This document shows, piece after piece, positions 20,301 to 23,633 of a stretch of 23,633 nt of DNA. The position numbers were made by a program, and so were the translations under genes. Origin of the DNA: Theristus sp. LFF4_11 (Eukaryota > Nematoda > Chromadorea > Monhysterida > Xyalidae); the NCBI GenBank assembly GCA_030248135.1, contig JASANC010004233.1, positions 1 to 23,633 on the forward strand, read 5' to 3'. Below the pieces are notes generated by a model, which was not told where the DNA came from, did not search any database, and saw nothing but the letters and a program-made list of their open reading frames with translations. The stretch's first letter is position 1, and the number at the start of each line of letters is the position of its first letter.

Positions 20301-22357
20301 AACCAAACAAACAGTTTCCTGAGGTAATTTCATCCGTAGATTTTGAAAATCCGGTTATTTTTTACCCCGACCCTTTTTGGGTTAAAAATTGGGCAATTTT
20401 TGTCTAAAGTTGTTTTACAACCGAACAAAACAGTTTCCTGGGCAATTTCATCCGTAGATTTTAAAAATCCAACTACTTTTTCTTCCGGCCCTTTTTGGGC
20501 AAAAAGTTGGGCATTTTCAAATGTTCGGAGTTTTAGCCTGGTTTCAAATGTCGCCCTTTCAATTTTTGTCTGAAATTGGCTCATAACCGACCAAAAATGT
20601 TTCCTGGGGTAATTTCATATATAGATTTTGAAATTATAATTAGTTTTTTGCCCCAACCCAACCCCAGCGCCACCCCAACCTGTGTTGTTGCCGAATGTAA
20701 AGTTCAGAAGAATGTGTGCCCAACGAATTGTGAATTTGGTCCGACCTTCGGGGCTTATGTAAAAGTCAGAATATTATCTAAAAATGCGGGAGACGCATAT
20801 AAAAGGAGGAATATGGCTTTGTGTAAGCAGTGAAAGACTTGGCTCGACAACGCTTTTCAAGCCTCTGATGTGGTACACACGGATACAAGTACATAAGAGC
20901 CATATTTTTGCGCCGTTTATTCATTATTTCGGTTGCACATGGCAACCCTCGTACTCGTACATTGTAGACAAATGAAACTTTCACATTTGCGGTATTTCGG
21001 GCATTTAGCGAGCGACCACTAAAGCTAAAACCACTAAAATAACAATCAGACTTTAGATCGCTGACACTGGTTTGCCCAGGACAAAGTGTATCGCAGAGGC
21101 ATTGGTTTACTCAATGTGCCTTTCTGTGGCAAAGGCAATGGCTCACGGGACGGACGGTTTAGCCTACATTCATACTCCCACGCAAATCAACAAGAGTTTG
21201 GTAAAAAATGGTGAAAATTAACGGAAGACAACACCTTTTCGTCACTGGTGCTGGTGTATACACAGCGGTGCGTACACTACGTTAGCAACGATAATGCTAC
21301 ATGCAGCAGTGTTTTGCAATCGCAGTCTCTGATTGTTGTGTTTTTGCACAGAGTTACAGAATTTCGCTCGAGAATTTCAAACTAAACTGGAGAGGACAAT
21401 TATAAAATAATTTTAAAGCTTTTTTCGCTTTTCAGCAAAACAAACGCGGCACAAAAATATTACTCTTGTGTACTTGTATCCGTGTGTACCACATCAGAGG
21501 CTTGAAAAGCGTTGTCGAGCCAAGTCTTTCACTGCTTACACAAAGCCATATTCCTCCTTTTATATGCGTCTCCCGCATTTTTAGATAATTTATTCAAATG
21601 TTTAGTGCTAGCTGTTCTGTTCAAGTGTTGAGGAAATGTAGTTTCACGTTTTTTTACGACTGTCACAGTGACCGCAGGTGGACCCACGAACGCTCAAAGG
21701 AAAACTGACGCTGCCAATGACGCATAAAACGAAACGAAACGTAATACAAAACATAACAGACCGTGCCTCGATGCAGCATATCGACACAGGCGCATTTGAG
21801 AGCATTTGAATTACAAAATGCGGAGATTAAATGCGTGAACATTTAATCGATCAACTGCGATGGCAGTTTTTGGACCTTTTTAATGTACCCCTCAAATGTT
21901 TCTTGATGTGGTATTATAGGTTTCAGAGGCACTTAAATGTTTCTTGATGTGGTATTATAGGTTTTAAATGTTTCTTGATGTTGGCAACATTTAAGAGCAT
22001 TTGAGAGCATTTAAGAGCATTTAAATTTCTGTTTCTCCTGTGTAAGTAAGAAAGTTTTTTTCATATATCATATCATTTGTTCATTTTGTTGACCTGTATT
22101 TCTCAATAATTATTTCAGACCCAAACGCGCCTGCTGACGAACTGCTGTACATAGCGCGGTTACATGACTGTCAGTTATGGCTGCGAGTTCCACCAGAAAC
22201 ACGTGATGAATTTCAACAACCTTTTCGAAATACTACCGCCAGTTCTATGTTCATGTCTGAATGTGAAGGGAGGGCCGAAACGGGCGAGTTCAGTCGTCTG
22301 CCGATGTTTGGTAACAATGTTTTCTTCAACGATTTGGCTTTTGGCGCTTGCTTTTAA
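17335..22357 (+). CDS. P3: small secreted protein of tandem family (3 exons, 116 aa; 4.6-kb intron)
   Basis: Exons 17335-17416, 17491-17520 and 22119-22357. Intron 1 is 74 bp. Intron 2 is 4598 bp because of a 4.5-kb mobile insertion. Exon 1 differs from P2 by a single silent change. The microexon is 30 nt rather than 27: the extra three bases keep the frame and add a Gly (VPLGD in place of LPID), which supports the three-exon model. Exon 3 is open throughout and has PNAPADEL, HDCQLWLRVPPETRDEF, an NTT sequon, SECEGRAETGEF and the ancestral-looking DLAFGACF end. Four cysteines are present, including MTCP. Exon 3 differs from P1 at 26 replacement codons against 2 silent. The long intron may lower expression or be harmless. 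Function unknown. Confidence 0.65.
17682..18002 (+). CDS. 106-codon ORF in the intronic element, unknown
   Basis: The frame starts at ATG 17682 and ends at TGA 18000-18002. It lies between the left subterminal repeats and the satellite array. The first part covers repeat sequence and a GAGCGAGCGAAGCGAGCGG low-complexity stretch; the second half (about residues 55-106) has balanced composition with Cys in HTCWKL and ANCAEE. I recognise no family. It could be a remnant of the element's own gene or chance. Confidence 0.2.
   Translation: MKCLKCSLNGQNAQLHFICAYNRFLMRENHADARASEASGQRITHYMAGHGPARVFKIYALSYSNEHTCWKLVTVHTKRPAVVANCAEEKIPSDFFTSVVDTKNLF
18080..20660. repeat. Satellite array within the intronic element
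   Basis: About 19 units, each marked by GTAATTTCATCCGTAGATTT or GTAATTTCAGCTGTAG and by CTTTTTTGCCCCGACC. Three unit lengths occur: about 170 bp (with a TTCGGAGGTTTTGACCTAG block), about 120 bp (without it), and about 95-100 bp (shorter still). The long and 120-bp units alternate over much of 18290-19330, a dimeric higher-order pattern of about 290 bp; short units appear only in the right half. Open frames are repeat translations. Confidence 0.9.
20576..20772 (+). other. Non-repeat segment with a Cys-rich frame
   Basis: The satellite decays at about 20660 and a frame reading TPTCVVAECKVQKNVC then PTNCEFGPTFGAY runs on toward the nested element. The four closely spaced cysteines and balanced composition look like a fragment of an extracellular Cys-rich protein, and CCCCAG just before could be an acceptor. 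It is short and no family is recognised, so this may be a captured exon or chance. Confidence 0.2.
20773..21589. mobile_element. 817-bp element with about 125-bp near-perfect inverted ends
   Basis: 20773-20897 (ATTATCTAAAAATGCGGGAG...GGATACAAGTACA) recurs as its complement at about 21466-21589, with no mismatch noticed. Weaker symmetry extends some 30 bp further in. The 0.57-kb middle has no convincing gene. No clear target duplication was found. This is either a non-autonomous transposon or a local inverted duplication. Confidence 0.7.
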
Positions 22358-22600
22358 ACACCGTCTACACATCCAGAATTTTTGTTTGAAAACTCAGCCA
22401 TAAACTTTTTTTCTGGAGACATTTCGAATTTTTAAAAAAACTAGCCAGCCAGCCGCAGGCTAGCAACTGTTTGTACCCAGCTTTCTATTCTCTTTAATTT
22501 TGTTTCCTAAAAAGTAAAAACACCATCAACATTAGATTTCATGATACCAGTGCGTCGTATGGTTCACATAAAAAACATCTGTTTGTTTTTGTATCTATAT
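22358..22600. other. 3' flank of P3
   Basis: Close match to the 3' flank of P1 (8336-8576), more so than to that of P2. No canonical polyadenylation signal. Confidence 0.4.
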
Positions 22601-22966
22601 AGTCGCCCTGGATATTTTGTAGTATTAGCTGATTGGTTGCTTGGCCCTGAACATCAGGTTCAAAAAAGAAATTGGAATGGAAAATTCTTTTTTCTAACTT
22701 TGTGTTTTCTGTGCGTTTGTTTTGTGTGGGTACACAAAAAGTGAGATTTTGATGGAAAAACTCTTGTTTGTAATCTATGAGATGAAGACATCAAAAGCAG
22801 CTGTACTCATGGCAAAAAAAATACTTTGTTACAAAAAAGAACGACGGCGACGACGACAATTGGAAACCTGAATTCGCTGTCAAATATTAGCTGCATTAAT
22901 TTTTTTGATTAAGAAAAACGCTTTGGAAGATTTGGGTGACGTACATTTTTTAAAAAGTCACAGTGA
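22427..22966 (+). repeat. Start of tandem unit 4, truncated
   Basis: This segment matches the start of unit 2 (8405-8643 and then about 9182-9470), including the same transposon insertion point at about 22601. Similarity to the unit stops near 22966, where unrelated purine-rich sequence and then a retrotransposon remnant begin. The array therefore either ends here or is interrupted by another insertion. Confidence 0.75.
22601..22966. mobile_element. Left part of the long-inverted-repeat element, truncated (unit 4)
   Basis: Begins AGTCGCCCTGGATATTTTG at the same unit position as the element at 8577, so the two are one insertion copied by duplication. It lacks the 0.54-kb inner segment of the unit 2 copy and is cut off at about 22966. 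Confidence 0.7.
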
Positions 22967-23084
22967 AAGAAAATGGTTAAGGGAAATGGATGGAAAGTTT
23001 GGTGGGGCGGTGGGAAATGAAGGTGGAGTGAGAGAAAAAGAAAAGTTAGTCAGCTGGCCGAAGCGGCCGGTGCGGTGGGGCCGC
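22967..23084. other. Purine-rich junction sequence
   Basis: A G/A-rich stretch (AAAGAAAATGG...GGTGGAGTGAGAGAAAAAG) between the truncated element and the retrotransposon remnant. It has no match elsewhere in the window. Purine-rich tracts are typical just before the 3' LTR of retrotransposons, but no LTR was identified. Confidence 0.4.
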
Positions 23085-23633
23085 TGATTCGAACAGATAG
23101 TCAGCAAAGAGACTCGCTGGAATACGCTCAACGAACTCCACATCTTCCGGTGACAACGTTGGACGACTATGCGCCGAAGTGATACGGTTGATTGTGTAAG
23201 CATCAATCACCATCGATGTCTTTTCTTTTGTCTGCAAGGTCAGCGACACGGTCTCCACTTTGACCGAGTTGGCACGAACGCTGTTGAATGTTGAGACAGA
23301 CAATGTTTATTCCGTGTTGACGGGCAAACCAAGTTGTTTCCAAAAACGCTTCGTGATGAACGAGTTTTCGCTTCCACAGTCAAGTTAAACTTTGGCCGAA
23401 ATAGTTCGCTCCGGGTGCTTAGGGGAGACGTTGCGTTTGCAATCATCAGGATACCACGCCTTAGTGGCGTGTTGCGAACATGTGCGCGTGACGCCGTACC
23501 TTCTTTTATTGACGCTGTGTCAGAACACGCATCGAGTTGATCCAACCCGACAATGGCTCCCGCAGGGGATGCCACAAATATGTGTTGATTTTTTTTCAAT
23601 TCATTTAACGTTTCACTTGCCACTGCAACTTGA
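23085..23633 (-). pseudogene. BEL/Pao-type retrotransposon polyprotein remnant (protease region)
   Basis: Read on the minus strand, one frame gives a Cys/His cluster (C-S-Q-H...D-D-C, about 23430-23480). It then gives LDCGSENSFITKRFWKQLGL (about 23381-23325), which has the shape of the aspartic-protease start of BEL/Pao elements (family motif D-S/T-G followed by S-x-x-S-F-I). Downstream residues FVERIPASLFAD agree with that region. The active-site triad reads D-C-G rather than D-S-G. In-frame TAA codons at 23387-23385 and 23309-23307 break the frame, so the copy is dead. The rest of the polyprotein is not visible: one side runs off the window and the other ends near 23085. Confidence 0.65.

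Larger units (their letters stand above)
17558..22041. mobile_element. 4.48-kb DNA element inside P3 intron 2
   Basis: Flanked by near-identical copies of the start of intron 2: 17521-17557 and 22042-22081, both GTAAGTAAGAAAGTTTT then CATATCATTTGTT. P1 and P2 have this sequence once. Just inside, the ends are inverted: AATGCTCTTAAATGCTCTC occurs near 17564 and as its complement near 22000-22020. Subterminal CATTTGA/TCAAATG motifs are frequent at both sides, and a 40-bp motif with TGTTTCTTGATGTGG is repeated at 21897-21980. The contents are a short ORF, a satellite array and a nested inverted-repeat element. No recognisable transposase. Confidence 0.7.
13763..22426 (+). repeat. Tandem duplication unit 3
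   Basis: About 8.66 kb, or about 4.1 kb once the 4.5-kb insertion in the P3 intron is removed. It begins with a badly degraded or misread flank and a poly-C element (13768-14184). From about 14830 it follows units 1 and 2 closely. It shares the dimeric MITE insert with unit 2. The segment 14450-14830 is divergent from the other units and the left inverted MITE copy seen at 703-927 and 10452-10672 is missing or unrecognisable here. Confidence 0.8.

Noticed and set aside
20102..20584. Several 60-85 codon frames on both strands
   Set aside because: They are translations of satellite monomers and recur with the repeat period.

Overview
The window looks like animal (invertebrate) nuclear DNA. Three points support this: spliceosomal GT-AG introns of about 75 bp, a decayed BEL/Pao-type retrotransposon protease (a metazoan-restricted family), and a dense load of inverted-repeat DNA transposons, minisatellites and homopolymer-rich repeats. 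It is AT-rich, and most long open frames are chance or lie inside repeats. The species cannot be named from the sequence.

The backbone is a tandem array of one duplicated unit. Its boundaries fall at equivalent bases near 1, 8405, 13763 and 22427. Each complete unit carries a spacer, an upstream region and, at its 3' end, one copy of a small secreted-protein gene on the + strand. I call these copies P1 (7833-8335), P2 (13199-13722) and P3 (17335-22357). The window opens just downstream of the point where another copy would end, and closes in the start of a fourth unit. Each gene is best modelled as three exons: an 82-nt signal-peptide exon, a 27/30-nt microexon, and a 239-266-nt main exon. 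Both introns are phase 1. I do not recognise the protein family.

The main result is the evolution of the third exon. P1 and P2 differ at 20 codons in exon 3 and every difference changes the amino acid. P1 versus P3 gives 26 replacement against 2 silent codons; P2 versus P3 gives about 24 against 4. Introns, signal exon and 3' flank are far more alike than this coding exon. This is the pattern of strong diversifying selection on a secreted tandem family, as known for venom, antimicrobial/immune and reproductive proteins. The actual role is unknown.

The units differ mainly by insertions. Unit 1 holds a 4.47-kb Foldback-like element (2110-6580) with a 9-bp target duplication, plus a poly-C element (6958-7355) with a TA duplication. 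Unit 2 holds a 1.3-kb long-inverted-repeat element (8577-9898), also present at the same site in unit 4. Units 2 and 3 share a dimeric MITE-like insert. In unit 3 the second intron of P3 contains a 4.48-kb element flanked by about 37-bp direct repeats that include the splice donor; it carries a 2.6-kb satellite array and a nested 817-bp inverted-repeat element. The window ends in a BEL/Pao remnant on the minus strand. No rRNA, tRNA, CRISPR or bacterial features were seen.
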